DNA of 64,000 nt from an uncultured Tateyamaria sp. GTDB taxonomy: Bacteria; Pseudomonadota; Alphaproteobacteria; Rhodobacterales; Rhodobacteraceae. The notes beneath the pieces are model-generated. The model was not told the DNA's origin. It made no database searches and saw only the letters and a program-made list of their open reading frames with translations. This document shows, piece after piece, positions 32,416-40,717 of this stretch. A program made the translations under genes and the position numbers. The DNA lies in assembly GCF_947503705.1 (NCBI RefSeq), contig NZ_CANNES010000001.1, positions 1,122,501 through 1,186,500 of the forward strand, given 5' to 3'. Within the stretch, counting starts at the first letter, position 1, and each line of letters opens with the position of its first letter.

Positions 32416-33486
32416 TCACGTGGCCGGCATCTGTTGCGTTGCGCAATGAATGCCGCCGCCCATTTCGCCCAGTGGGTCAACATTCAGCATCACAACCTCG
32501 CGTCCCGGATAGTGCCGCGCCAGCGCGTCCCGCGCGATCCGGTCCGTTTCACGGTCCCCGAACTGGGCCGCAATGATGGCGCCATTGCAGGCGTAGTAAT
32601 TGGCATAAGAGGCGACGAAATCCCCAGCTTTGACCCGGCGGCGCACCGGCTCCGGGATCACCTCGATCTCTAGCCCTGCTGCCTCAAGCGCATCATGGGT
32701 ATCAGCCGCAGCCATGTGAAAGGGATCGTCCTCGTCCAGCCTGTCAGGCAGGTTGATCAGCACCCGGCCCGGGCCGGTAAAGCGCGCAAGGCTGTCGATA
32801 TGATAATCGGTGATGTCCTCGCCCCAGACGCCGTCGGACCAGATCATCCGGTCAGCGCCATAAGCGTCGAGCAGACGACGTTCGATCTGATCACGGCTCA
32901 GACCTGGATTGCGGTTGTCATTCACCCACGAACTTTCATGGGCCATGAGCAACCCATGGCCGTCCTGTTCTACTCCGCCAGCCTCGCCCACCAGACCCGT
33001 TGGGTGCAACTCCAACCCCAGCCGTTCGGCCACAAGGCGCGCAATCTGGCTATCCCGGCGGTGCACCTGTTTTCTGCCCCAGCCGTTGAACTGAATGTGG
33101 CTGACGGCCAGATCGCCTCGGTCATTGGTGATAAAGATCGGCCCGGCATCCCGACACCACAGATCTTCGGTGGACACGTCCCACAAGGTCACGTCACTTG
33201 ACAGGAGTTTGCGGGCACGTGGGTGATCCGACGCGGCCGCCAACATTGTGACGGGTTCAAAAGCGGCGATGGAGTTGGCAATGTCTGCGATGGTCCGCTG
33301 CACCATATCAAGAAAGACAGGGTCGGTATGGACCCGCCGGTTGACCGGCCATTGCATAAAGGTGCGCTGGTGCGGTGCTTCCTCTGGCGGGACGTAAAAA
33401 CTATTGGTGCCTTGGGCCATGCTCTGTCCTGTCATGCTCAGAGCGCTCATTGCGATGCCTCCAGCAATCAGTTGCCTCCGTCTCAT
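32416..33486 (-). CDS. Agmatine deiminase family protein with a Tat signal
   Basis: A 356-residue enzyme of the agmatine deiminase/peptidyl-arginine deiminase family, which converts agmatine to N-carbamoylputrescine and ammonia. Seen motifs are WCRDAGPIFITND, GEDITDYHIDSLARF and the C-terminal nucleophile Cys in GGGIHCATQQMP. The N-terminus MRRRQLIAGGIAMSALSM is a twin-arginine-type signal, so the enzyme is probably periplasmic; AguA is normally cytoplasmic. It is convergent with the Spy-like gene and follows a dehydrogenase gene after four bases. Confidence 0.85.
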   Translation of the reverse strand: MRRRQLIAGGIAMSALSMTGQSMAQGTNSFYVPPEEAPHQRTFMQWPVNRRVHTDPVFLDMVQRTIADIANSIAAFEPVTMLAAASDHPRARKLLSSDVTLWDVSTEDLWCRDAGPIFITNDRGDLAVSHIQFNGWGRKQVHRRDSQIARLVAERLGLELHPTGLVGEAGGVEQDGHGLLMAHESSWVNDNRNPGLSRDQIERRLLDAYGADRMIWSDGVWGEDITDYHIDSLARFTGPGRVLINLPDRLDEDDPFHMAAADTHDALEAAGLEIEVIPEPVRRRVKAGDFVASYANYYACNGAIIAAQFGDRETDRIARDALARHYPGREVVMLNVDPLGEMGGGIHCATQQMPAT

Positions 33487-33490
33487 CGTA

Positions 33491-34516
33491 TCAATTGACT
33501 TCGACGGGTTTGGACCGCATGCGCCGCGCGGTTTCCCGTTCGGCCCGTTTGCAGACGGCGGGAGGTAGGTCGCGGTCCATCAGGCCCATATCCTCCAGCA
33601 CCATGTCGCCCATCTGCTTAAAGGCACTGTCGAGCGCGCCCGCCCTGTGGGCAGACCGCAGGAAACCCTGCAGGGTGCGCACCGGATGATCGGCGGGCAA
33701 AGGCTCAGTCGGGAATACGTCGCTGGCGGCCTTGATATGCCCCCGTTCAACCGTAGCCATCAGGGCGTCGAAATCCACCACGTCGGCACGGCTGAGCAGG
33801 ATGAACGCCGCCCCGGGACGCATCCGGGCAAAGGCCTCCGCCCCCAGAAAACCCCGGTTTTCGGAGGTGACTGAGGCCATAACAAAGACGAAATCCGACC
33901 CTTGCAACACGTCATCCAGGCTTGCAGGCGTGACCTGATGGTCATGCAGGACAGAAGCAGGCAGCCATGGATCATGCACCGATATGTTGCAGCGAAAGCC
34001 AGTTAACAGCCGACACAGCGCGCGCCCCAGATCGCCAAAGCCAACGATGCCCACATCGGCCCCGCTGAGCAGGCGGGCATTTGCGTTGCCGTCACCGCCC
34101 CATTGTTCGCGCCCCTCTTGAAAGGCCTGATCGGCCCCGCTGACACCGCGCGCCAGATCAAGGGCCATGGCAATCCCCATCTCGGCCACTGGCAGGGCAA
34201 AGACGGCCCCTGTGGTCAGAACGTGAATGCCACGGGCGAACACCTCGTCATAAGGCATGTTGTCGATCAGATTGGATTCGACGTTCAACACGGCGCGCAG
34301 GTTGGTCATCTTGGCCAGGGTCGCCGCGCTGATCGGGGGCTGGCCCAGGATATAACGGGCCGCACCCAGCGTGGCCGCGTCCAGGTTGGCCACCGCATCC
34401 TCGGTCGTCTCGACCAGATCATAGCGCGCGCGCAACTCGGCCAAGGCCTTGGGCGTAAAGATCAGGTCGAGGGTGCGCGGTTCCGGGGCGCAAATCACCA
34501 GGGGTTTGGAGGTCAA
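33491..34516 (-). CDS. D-isomer-specific 2-hydroxyacid dehydrogenase (NAD-dependent)
   Basis: A 341-residue dehydrogenase. The NAD-binding motif is VGIVGFGDLGRALCRLL, and the catalytic Arg (ILLSRADVVD), Glu (DVFPTEPLP) and His (RSAHRAGA) are all present in order. The N-terminal substrate domain is typical of phosphoglycerate-dehydrogenase relatives. The substrate is not evident. It lies between an Asp/Glu racemase gene (17 bases upstream) and the agmatine-deiminase-like gene, a plausible three-gene unit. Confidence 0.88.
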   Translation of the reverse strand: MTSKPLVICAPEPRTLDLIFTPKALAELRARYDLVETTEDAVANLDAATLGAARYILGQPPISAATLAKMTNLRAVLNVESNLIDNMPYDEVFARGIHVLTTGAVFALPVAEMGIAMALDLARGVSGADQAFQEGREQWGGDGNANARLLSGADVGIVGFGDLGRALCRLLTGFRCNISVHDPWLPASVLHDHQVTPASLDDVLQGSDFVFVMASVTSENRGFLGAEAFARMRPGAAFILLSRADVVDFDALMATVERGHIKAASDVFPTEPLPADHPVRTLQGFLRSAHRAGALDSAFKQMGDMVLEDMGLMDRDLPPAVCKRAERETARRMRSKPVEVN

Positions 34517-34532
34517 TGGATCGTCCTTTGAA

Positions 34533-35270
34533 TTAGGTCAGGGCGCGGGCAACTGCCGCCTGAATATGCGCGGCAGACGGGTTCACGAAGAGGTGTCCTC
34601 CCGCCTCGAATACCGGATCGTCAATGTGTTCGGGAAAGGCCAAGGGCAGTTCGGTGCAGGCCAGCAGGATGGCCTGATCCGCTGCCGCATGGGCATTGCA
34701 AAAGCGCAGCAGGCGGGCGCGGGCGGTGTCAGACGCACCGCCGTGAAATGCATGGTCGATCATGTCCTGCATCTCATCTATCTCGGGCACGTCCAACTCG
34801 GCATTGGCGCGAATGTCATGGGCGGCGAGCGCCTGCGCATAATTGGGCGATTGCATCGTGACCCGCGTGCCAAGCACCAATGCGCTAGATTTGCCCGTGG
34901 TCGCAGCAGTCTGTGCGGTCGCGTCATAAATCGACAGGACGGGCATCGCGACCCCCAGCGTGATAGCATGGAGCCGCGCATGGGGCGTGTTCGACGCGAT
35001 GACGGCAAAGTCACATCCCGCGCCCTGTAACGTCAAAAGCGCATCGCGGAAAACGGCATCAAACCCGGCCCAACTGGCCTCGTCCCCCGGGGTGCCGCGC
35101 AAGGCGCGGGTGCGGGCCTGCTGCACGGATTCGATGGTAATGGCGGGGATCAACAGGGGGCTTGTTCCGCCTTGTGCCGCCGCATGCGCGCTCGCTGCCT
35201 CGGCCACGCCGCGATAGTATTCGACGGTAGAGGACCAGCCGACGCCTCCCAGAATGCCGATCTTTTGCAT
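34533..35270 (-). CDS. Aspartate/glutamate racemase family protein
   Basis: A 245-residue cofactor-independent racemase. The N-terminus IGILGGVGWSSTVEYYRGV and the two catalytic Cys regions, CDFAVIASNTPHARLH and ILLACTELPLAF, follow the family plan, but the first expected cysteine (VIxCNT) is Ser in VIASNTPH; the second, in ACTE, is present. It may therefore act as a one-Cys enzyme rather than a two-base racemase. Start at ATG 35270 with AAAGGA upstream. Confidence 0.82.
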   Translation of the reverse strand: MQKIGILGGVGWSSTVEYYRGVAEAASAHAAAQGGTSPLLIPAITIESVQQARTRALRGTPGDEASWAGFDAVFRDALLTLQGAGCDFAVIASNTPHARLHAITLGVAMPVLSIYDATAQTAATTGKSSALVLGTRVTMQSPNYAQALAAHDIRANAELDVPEIDEMQDMIDHAFHGGASDTARARLLRFCNAHAAADQAILLACTELPLAFPEHIDDPVFEAGGHLFVNPSAAHIQAAVARALT

Positions 35271-35274
35271 AAAC

Positions 35275-35748
35275 CTATCCTTTGCGTTCTGTTCGCCGCG
35301 CCGCGCGCAGCCAGTCATTGATCGCATCCACCACCTGCCGGGGCGCATTGCCGGACACGTAAGCCTCCACCAGCGGATAGGGCGGGCTGGCTCCGTGAAA
35401 GGTCAGTATGGCCCGGGCGGTGTCGCTGAAATCCTCAACCTCGGCCCGGCGGACATCGCCCAGATCATAGGTTTGCCGACCATATCCAAACAACGTGCGT
35501 CGTTGCAGCGTGACGGTCGCGGCAGTGGCATCAAAAATCGCCTGATCGCGTTTGATCGCCACGGCAAAAATGGCCAAAGGCACGCAGCTTCCCACCAGGA
35601 TTGTGAACAGCCCGCCAACTTCGCCACTAAAAATCAAGGCAAGTCCGGCTGCCGCGCAGCCCACGATGCAGACGATCAAACCGCCCCCCAGTACCCAGGG
35701 CGCATGGGCCAGGATCAATTGTTCCGGAAGGTTGCGCAGAATGGTCAT
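35275..35748 (-). CDS. Membrane protein of unknown function
   Basis: A 157-residue protein with two hydrophobic spans (about residues 17-40 and 45-65) followed by a soluble domain of about 90 residues with alternating strands (TVTLQRRTLFGYGRQTYDLGDV, RAILTFHGASPPYPLVEA) that resembles a bacterial PH-like domain. The helix VVDAINDWLRAARR closes it. Family not recognised with confidence. It ends four bases before the racemase start. Confidence 0.65.
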   Translation of the reverse strand: MTILRNLPEQLILAHAPWVLGGGLIVCIVGCAAAGLALIFSGEVGGLFTILVGSCVPLAIFAVAIKRDQAIFDATAATVTLQRRTLFGYGRQTYDLGDVRRAEVEDFSDTARAILTFHGASPPYPLVEAYVSGNAPRQVVDAINDWLRAARRTERKG

Positions 35749-35862
35749 GAGACGAGTTTAGTCAGTGCCGGGCCGTATCGTCCAGCACCAGAACAGCGCC
35801 TTTTTCCTTCTGCCTTTGCGGGGCGGAAAGGTCTGGGCTGCACGAAAGGACGGGAGAAAATG

Positions 35863-35897
35863 AAAAACCCCTCCTGGCCGGGAAGGGCCAAGAGGGG
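35863..35897 (-). terminator. Rho-independent terminator after the azoreductase gene
   Basis: Arms CCCCTC-c-TGGCC and GGCCA-a-GAGGGG give an 11-bp stem with one mismatch around a 6-base loop, then five T on the minus strand. It lies about 40 bases after the stop at 35935. Confidence 0.85.
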
Positions 35898-35934
35898 GCT
35901 CTGGAGTGGTGGTCTTGGGTCGTGTGAATTCGGA

Positions 35935-36507
35935 TCAGGCGGCCAGTTTTTCGATCTCGGCCTTGGCGTCTGCGATGGCTACGGGGCCATTGGCCATGAC
36001 ACGGTCTGCTGCGATCACCTCGACATCATGGATGCCGATAAAGCCCATGATGTGGCGCAAGTAGCCGCTGGCAAAATCGATCTCGCTGCCCACGGGGGTG
36101 CCGCCGGTTGCGACGGCGATGATCGCGCGCTTGCCTTCCAGCAGGCCGACGGGGCCGGTTTCGCTGTATTTAAAGGTCACACCAGCGCGGGCCACCAGAT
36201 CAACCCAGGCCTTAAGAGCCGCTGGTACACCAAAATTATAAACGGGCGCGCCAATGACGATAGTGTCAGCGGCCTTGAGTTCTTCAATCAAAGTGTCGGA
36301 CAGGGCCAGCGTATCGCGCTGCACTGCGTCGCGCTGATCGGCGGGCGTAAAGTTGGCATTCACCCAGTTCTCGGTGATCTGGGGCAGAGCATCGGTCAGG
36401 TCGCGGCGGATCACGTTGCCGCCCAGTTGTGCGACAATCTGGGCCGAAAGGTCACGGGTCACCGAACCTTCGGTGCGGGCAGAGCTATCAATATGCAGAA
36501 TGGTCAT
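35935..36507 (-). CDS. azoR: FMN-dependent NADH-azoreductase / quinone reductase
   Basis: A 190-residue flavodoxin-like enzyme. The N-terminus MTILHIDSSARTEGSVTRDLS binds the FMN phosphate, followed by VIGAPVYNFGVPAALKAWVDLVARAG and KRAIIAVATGG, all typical of AzoR. It reduces quinones and azo dyes with NADH, probably as protection from quinone stress. It is divergent from a LysR regulator (36637), which is the natural candidate for its control, and ends in its own terminator. Confidence 0.93.
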   Translation of the reverse strand: MTILHIDSSARTEGSVTRDLSAQIVAQLGGNVIRRDLTDALPQITENWVNANFTPADQRDAVQRDTLALSDTLIEELKAADTIVIGAPVYNFGVPAALKAWVDLVARAGVTFKYSETGPVGLLEGKRAIIAVATGGTPVGSEIDFASGYLRHIMGFIGIHDVEVIAADRVMANGPVAIADAKAEIEKLAA

Positions 36508-36557
36508 GGGTCGGGTCCTTTCAAAGGGATGCTGTCTTGTGCTCTGATATTTGAGCC

Positions 36558-36575
36558 TTGCAAATTCGAACGCAA
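36558..36575. promoter_or_regulatory. Candidate LysR box between azoR and its divergent regulator
   Basis: TTGC-N10-GCAA within the 129-bp divergent gap has the inverted-repeat form used by LysR-type regulators. Evidence is by pattern and position only. Confidence 0.35.
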
Positions 36576-36636
36576 TTCCTGAAACTCAACAGGACCTGTT
36601 TGGATTTGCACATTAAGGACGCGTAAGGAATCGGGC

Positions 36637-37518
36637 ATGGAAAACTGGGATGAAATCAAAACCGCCTATCAGGTGGCTCGCATGGGCACCGTCAGCGGGG
36701 CGGCCGATGTTTTGGGCGTTCACCACGCCACGGTGATCCGCCACATCGACGCGCTTGAGGCGCGTCTGGGCGTAAAGCTGTTTCAACGGCACGCCCGCGG
36801 CTATACCCCGACCGAGGCGGGCGATGACCTCTTTCGTGTGGCACAGGCTACGGATGATCAGTTCAGCCAGTTGTCGGGCCGGATCAAAGGACGCGGGACC
36901 GAGGTATCGGGCGAATTGGTCGTGACCTCGCTGGTGTCGCTGGCCCCGCGCATGGTTCCGGTTCTGACCGATTTTCAGCAACAGCACCCGGATGTCATCG
37001 TACGCTACCTGACAGGTGACAGGCTGTTCCGCCTCGAATATGGCGAGGCGCATGTTGCGGTGCGGGCTGGCAACGCGCCGGATCAACCCGACAACGTGGT
37101 GCAACCTTTTGTGCGGACGTCTGTCGGCCTTTACGCGACGCGAAAATACATCGCAGACCATGGCCATCCCGACGACATTGCCACGGCAAAAGGCCACCGC
37201 TTTGTCAGTCACGATGCCGCCGACAACCGCGCGCCGTTCCACAAATGGCTCCGCTCGCAAGTCAGCGAGGATGACATCACCTTCCGCTCTGCCGATGTGC
37301 GGGCGCTGGAACAGGCGGTTCTGGCGGGGGCGGGCATCGGCTTCTACCCGGTGCTTGAGGCCCGGGCAAATCCCGACCTGGTCGAGATCATGACCCCGCG
37401 CGAGGATTGGTCGGCGCCCCTCTGGCTTGTCACCCACGTGGACCTGCACCGCACCAACAAGGTGCAGGCGTTCCTGACCTTCCTCAAGGACCGATCCAAG
37501 CATTGGAAGGTGCTGTGA
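36637..37518 (+). CDS. LysR family transcriptional regulator
   Basis: A 293-residue regulator: the N-terminal winged helix-turn-helix (TAYQVARMGTVSGAADVLGV, HHATVIRHIDALEARLGVKLFQR) is followed by a periplasmic-binding-protein-like effector domain (GELVVTSLVSLAPRMVPVL, LVTHVDLHRTNKVQAF). It is divergent from azoR and probably controls it and itself. The stop overlaps the start of the DMT exporter by GTGA, so the two are translationally coupled. The inducer is unknown. Confidence 0.92.
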   Translation: MENWDEIKTAYQVARMGTVSGAADVLGVHHATVIRHIDALEARLGVKLFQRHARGYTPTEAGDDLFRVAQATDDQFSQLSGRIKGRGTEVSGELVVTSLVSLAPRMVPVLTDFQQQHPDVIVRYLTGDRLFRLEYGEAHVAVRAGNAPDQPDNVVQPFVRTSVGLYATRKYIADHGHPDDIATAKGHRFVSHDAADNRAPFHKWLRSQVSEDDITFRSADVRALEQAVLAGAGIGFYPVLEARANPDLVEIMTPREDWSAPLWLVTHVDLHRTNKVQAFLTFLKDRSKHWKVL

Positions 37519-38408
37519 CGCCGGGCCTTCGCGGCCATCTGGCAATGCTGTGCTTCTCCGCCTTAGTGGCGGGGTCGTTCTCGCTGGGCTCGATCGTGGC
37601 CAACGAGATTGCGCCAACTGCGCTCAACGCCGTCCGTTTCTGGATCGCGGCTCTGGTGCTGGGCGGGGCGGTTCTGGCCACAGGCACGATGACGCGGGCG
37701 GCCCTGTTCGCCCCTTGGCGCTATGTGGTGTTGGGCGGCCTCTTTGCGTTTTACTTTGTGCTGATGTTCGAAGGGCTCAAGACCGCGCCGCCCGTGAGTG
37801 CGGCTGCGGTCTTTACCCTGACACCCGTGATCGCAGGGGGCTTTGGCTGGTTACTGCTGCGCCAGGTGACTACGCCGCGTATGGCGTTGGCGCTGGCCAT
37901 CGGGGCCATCGGCGCGCTTTGGGTGATCTTTCGGGCGGACCTGAACGCATTTCTGGCGTTCGAAGTCGGGCGGGGCGAGGTGATCTATTTCTTTGGCTGT
38001 ATCAGCCACGCCATCTACACGCCCATGGTCCGCAAACTGAACCGGGGTGAACCTGCGGTGGTCTTTACCTTTGTCGTACTGGTGGCGGGGGCCGTGTTGC
38101 TGACGGTTTTCGGCTGGTCCGATCTCATGGCCACGCCCTGGTCCGCGCTGCCGGGGATCGTCTGGATCACACTGGGCTACATCGCACTCTTCGCCAGTGC
38201 GGCTACGTTCTTGCTCTTGCAATTCGCAACAATGCGGCTGCCTTCGGCCAAGGTTATGGCCTACACCTATCTGACGCCCAGTTGGGTGATCGGCTGGGAA
38301 ATGGCGCTGGGCAACGCTGTGCCCTCGGCGCTGGTCTGGGTTGGTGTGGGGCTGACCATTGTCGCGCTCGGACTGCTCTTGCGCGATGACGACGCCACAG
38401 CCGTCTGA
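37515..38408 (+). CDS. DMT superfamily (EamA) transporter
   Basis: A 297-residue inner-membrane protein with about ten hydrophobic spans in two EamA repeats (AMLCFSALVAGSFSLGSIVANEIAP starts the first; GEVIYFFGCISHAIYTPMVRK starts the second). The start is the GTG at 37515 that overlaps the LysR stop. The final loop RDDDATAV is cytoplasmic by charge. It likely exports a metabolite or drug; coupling to a LysR regulator and azoR nearby hint at detoxification. Confidence 0.88.
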   Translation: MTPGLRGHLAMLCFSALVAGSFSLGSIVANEIAPTALNAVRFWIAALVLGGAVLATGTMTRAALFAPWRYVVLGGLFAFYFVLMFEGLKTAPPVSAAAVFTLTPVIAGGFGWLLLRQVTTPRMALALAIGAIGALWVIFRADLNAFLAFEVGRGEVIYFFGCISHAIYTPMVRKLNRGEPAVVFTFVVLVAGAVLLTVFGWSDLMATPWSALPGIVWITLGYIALFASAATFLLLQFATMRLPSAKVMAYTYLTPSWVIGWEMALGNAVPSALVWVGVGLTIVALGLLLRDDDATAV

Positions 38409-38483
38409 CCGGACGACCACTTTTCTGTGGAACCTTTCGCGCTTTGGCGCGTTAATCCGTTTCGGAACCATAAAGGAAAGAAT

Positions 38484-38558
38484 ATGCGCAACGTCATTTA
38501 CATCATCGGCCTTATCGTGGTCGTCGTGGCCGTCTTGCGGCTTGCCGGGATCGCCTAG
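38484..38558 (+). CDS. 24-residue single-span membrane protein
   Basis: An ATG at 38484, seven bases after AAAGGAAAG, opens 24 codons ending in TAG. The product is one hydrophobic helix with a charged N-terminus: MRN then VIYIIGLIVVVVAVLRLAGIA. A good ribosome site and membrane-helix composition support a real microprotein. It is convergent with an ArsR gene. No function is known. Confidence 0.6.
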   Translation: MRNVIYIIGLIVVVVAVLRLAGIA

Positions 38559-38581
38559 GCCAGACGGACGATCAGGGCGAC

Positions 38582-38914
38582 CTAGGCTTGCGGGTCGCCC
38601 AATTCTGCCGCCAGAAACCGTTCGAACGCGTCAAGGTTGACTGGTTCAAACTGCCCAAAGCCTTGCATCCAGACCGACGCTGCCCGCATTGCATCGGGCT
38701 GTAACTTGCACCACTTCACCCGGCCACGCTTCTCCTGTTGGATCAGGCCCGCCCGGGTGAGGATTGTCAGATGCTTGGAAATGGCGGCCAGCGACATTTC
38801 AAATGGTTCGGCCACATCGGTGACGGCCATGTCATCCTCAAGCAGCATCGTCAGGATCGCCCGGCGCGTCGGATCTGCCAGCGCAGAGAATACAGTGTCG
38901 AGGGGATCGGCCAT
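38582..38914 (-). CDS. ArsR family transcriptional regulator
   Basis: A 110-residue winged-helix protein: VFSALADPTRRAILTMLLEDD, AVTDVAEPFEMSLAAISKHLTIL (recognition helix) and GLIQQEKRGRVKWCKLQPD. It lacks a clear metal-binding CxC motif, and its layout matches the metal-independent ArsR-type repressors often found beside SRPBCC (AHSA1) genes, although no such partner is adjacent here. Target genes are unknown. Confidence 0.88.
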   Translation of the reverse strand: MADPLDTVFSALADPTRRAILTMLLEDDMAVTDVAEPFEMSLAAISKHLTILTRAGLIQQEKRGRVKWCKLQPDAMRAASVWMQGFGQFEPVNLDAFERFLAAELGDPQA

Positions 38915-38953
38915 AACCCGCTCCTACCAATTCAAGACCCCCGAGGAAAGCGC

Positions 38954-39163
38954 TCAGAGATAAGGATGCTGTGTGCTTTGCGAAGGCCATCGGTGACGCA
39001 TCCGCGCCTGCGTGCTGGGCGAAAGGCCGATGTCGCGGGCGATGTGCGGTGTAAGCGGGGGCGGCGCTGTGCCCTCCGGGATGTTGGTGCTGCGCCACCA
39101 GCGAAAAATTTTGGCACAAGTCGACAGGCCGCGCAAAAGCGCGTTTGATTTGATCAGTTGCAT
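38954..39163 (-). CDS. DUF1127 (YjiS-like) family protein
   Basis: A 69-residue basic protein starting at the ATG at 39163 (AGGGGC upstream). The Arg-rich core FRWWRS and the later LTPHIARDIGLSPSTQAR fit the DUF1127 pattern, small proteins whose best-studied members influence RNA or phosphate/carbon responses. It is divergent from a LysR regulator with a strong palindrome between, so it may be that regulator's target. Confidence 0.75.
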   Translation of the reverse strand: MQLIKSNALLRGLSTCAKIFRWWRSTNIPEGTAPPPLTPHIARDIGLSPSTQARMRHRWPSQSTQHPYL

Positions 39164-39246
39164 TGAGATGCCCCTATATGTTTGGGTTCTACGTCTAATA
39201 TGAGGCGATGGGACGCTTGCCACAAACAGAGTTGTCTGACATGACT

Positions 39247-39263
39247 TGTGCAAAAATTGCACA
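39247..39263. promoter_or_regulatory. Strong LysR-type palindrome between DUF1127 and lysR genes
   Basis: TGTGCAA-aaa-TTGCACA: perfect 7-bp arms with a 3-base spacer, 14 bases upstream of the chosen LysR start and 84 bases from the divergent DUF1127 start. It contains the T-N11-A form of LysR boxes. Confidence 0.65.
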
Positions 39264-39276
39264 GGTTATGCTTTTT

Positions 39277-40176
39277 ATGTCCCGAACGCTTCCCCCGCTG
39301 AACGCCCTACGTGCCTTTGAGGCGGCAGGCCGACACCAAAGCTTTAGTCGTGCGGCAGACGAATTAGGGGTCAGCCATTCAGCCATCAGCCGCCACGTGC
39401 GCGGGCTTGAGGCGCGGCTAGGCGTACAGCTTTTTCGCGAGGCGGCGCGGGGCGTGGCGCTGTCGCCAGAGGGGCAGCATTATCTGCAACGGATCACCCC
39501 CGCCCTCGACGTGATCGGTGAGGCAACCGAAGGGCTGGCTGATGCGCCCGCGGGACGGGTCGTGGTCAACAGCGAACCGGTCTTTGCCACCAAAATCGTA
39601 ATCCCCATTCTGGCAAAGTTCCAACAGGACCTTCCTGGGATCGAACTGCGGCTCGTGGGGTCGAATGACCTCGCAGACCTCGACCGCTACGAGGCTGACC
39701 TGGCGATCCGCTATGCCAAGACCGGGGCGCTGGACCAACCATCGGACCTGCTCAGCGATGCAGCGATCTATCCCTTTGCGGCCCCCGGGTATCTGAAAGA
39801 TGACAAGTTACGCCCCACTGACCTGCTGGAACGGCCCCTGCTCAGGGACCGCGGGCCAAACATCTGGATCGACTGGGTGCGGCACGCGGGCTTTGACGTA
39901 GAGGTGCCCGACAATCCCTGGCGGATGCGCGCGGCCCTGGCACTAGAGGCGGCGGTGCACGGGGCGGGCATCTATCTGGGGGCGTCCGACGGCACATATC
40001 TCGACGAAACAGCCGGGCGGCTTGTGCGGGTGTCCGATGTGGGGTTCAAACAAGGGTCCTTTCACCTGCTGACCAGCGGGCAGGCGGGCCGACGCAAGGC
40101 CGTCCGACAGGTGCGGTCCTGGTTGCTGGAGCATACTCAGGCGCTGCGCAGCGGTAAAAATCAACCAATCGGTTGA
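39277..40176 (+). CDS. LysR family transcriptional regulator (GcvA-like)
   Basis: A 299-residue regulator from the ATG at 39277, which gives the family N-terminus LPPLNALRAFEAAGRHQSFSRAADELGVSHSAISRHVRGLE (helix-turn-helix in the first 60 residues) and an effector domain related to GcvA (NAL-x-x-F-E-A-A-G). Starts at 39268 or 39208 are possible but would overlap the palindrome at 39247-39263. It is divergent from the DUF1127 gene. Confidence 0.9.
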   Translation: MSRTLPPLNALRAFEAAGRHQSFSRAADELGVSHSAISRHVRGLEARLGVQLFREAARGVALSPEGQHYLQRITPALDVIGEATEGLADAPAGRVVVNSEPVFATKIVIPILAKFQQDLPGIELRLVGSNDLADLDRYEADLAIRYAKTGALDQPSDLLSDAAIYPFAAPGYLKDDKLRPTDLLERPLLRDRGPNIWIDWVRHAGFDVEVPDNPWRMRAALALEAAVHGAGIYLGASDGTYLDETAGRLVRVSDVGFKQGSFHLLTSGQAGRRKAVRQVRSWLLEHTQALRSGKNQPIG

Positions 40177-40361
40177 ATATGACAAATGCCCTGCTTTTAC
40201 CTCTCACAGGGGGTGCGACGCGCTGTCGCCTCCTTTCACTGACGCAAAAAAGATAAACAAAACAGTATCTTATGTGGCGTTATGTGCCACCCCAGACTGC
40301 GTTGACTCACGCAGCCCCCCGACATATTCACCTTGCAAGCCAAAGGGCAGGGACGAGGCGC
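40177..40361. other. Leader region of the F0 ATP synthase operon
   Basis: The gap upstream of atpI should contain the operon promoter. Two inverted repeats are seen: GTGGC-N7-GCCAC (40274-40290) and CTGCGT-N6-ACGCAG (40297-40314). Their role is unknown. Confidence 0.4.
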
Positions 40362-40697
40362 ATGACCGACCCCGATGACAAAGCACGATTGGACGCGCTC
40401 AGCGCACGGATCGACGCGGTCAAGGAGGAGCACGCGCCAAAACCCCGCACGCCGGATCATCACTCTCAGGCACAATTGGCCTGGCGCATGGTGATAGAAC
40501 TGGTGGCCGGTCTGGGGATCGGATTTGGGATGGGTTATGGGCTGGATGCGGTGTTTGGAACATCACCCTGGCTGATGATCATTTTTATTTTTCTGGGCTT
40601 CGCGGCCGGTGTCAAAACGATGATGCGCAGCGCCGAAGAGGTCCAGTCGAAGAGAATGGCCGAACTGGCCGAAGAAAACGATCACCCGCAAAGGTGA
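40362..40697 (+). CDS. atpI: ATP synthase protein I
   Basis: A 111-residue protein with a charged N-terminus and two membrane spans ([23 protein letters not shown] and [18 protein letters not shown]). This matches AtpI of alphaproteobacteria, an assembly factor for the c-ring and first gene of the F0 operon. ATG at 40362, with GGACGAGG upstream. The gene is 20 bases before atpB. Confidence 0.9.
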   Translation: MTDPDDKARLDALSARIDAVKEEHAPKPRTPDHHSQAQLAWRMVIELVAGLGIGFGMGYGLDAVFGTSPWLMIIFIFLGFAAGVKTMMRSAEEVQSKRMAELAEENDHPQR

Positions 40698-40717
40698 GTT
40701 GAGACGGAGAGTGCCAC

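Noticed and set aside
36613-36629. A third CtrA box, TTAAG-GACGC-GTAAGG, before the LysR gene
   Set aside because: The second half-site is GTAAG, not GTTAA, so the motif is incomplete.
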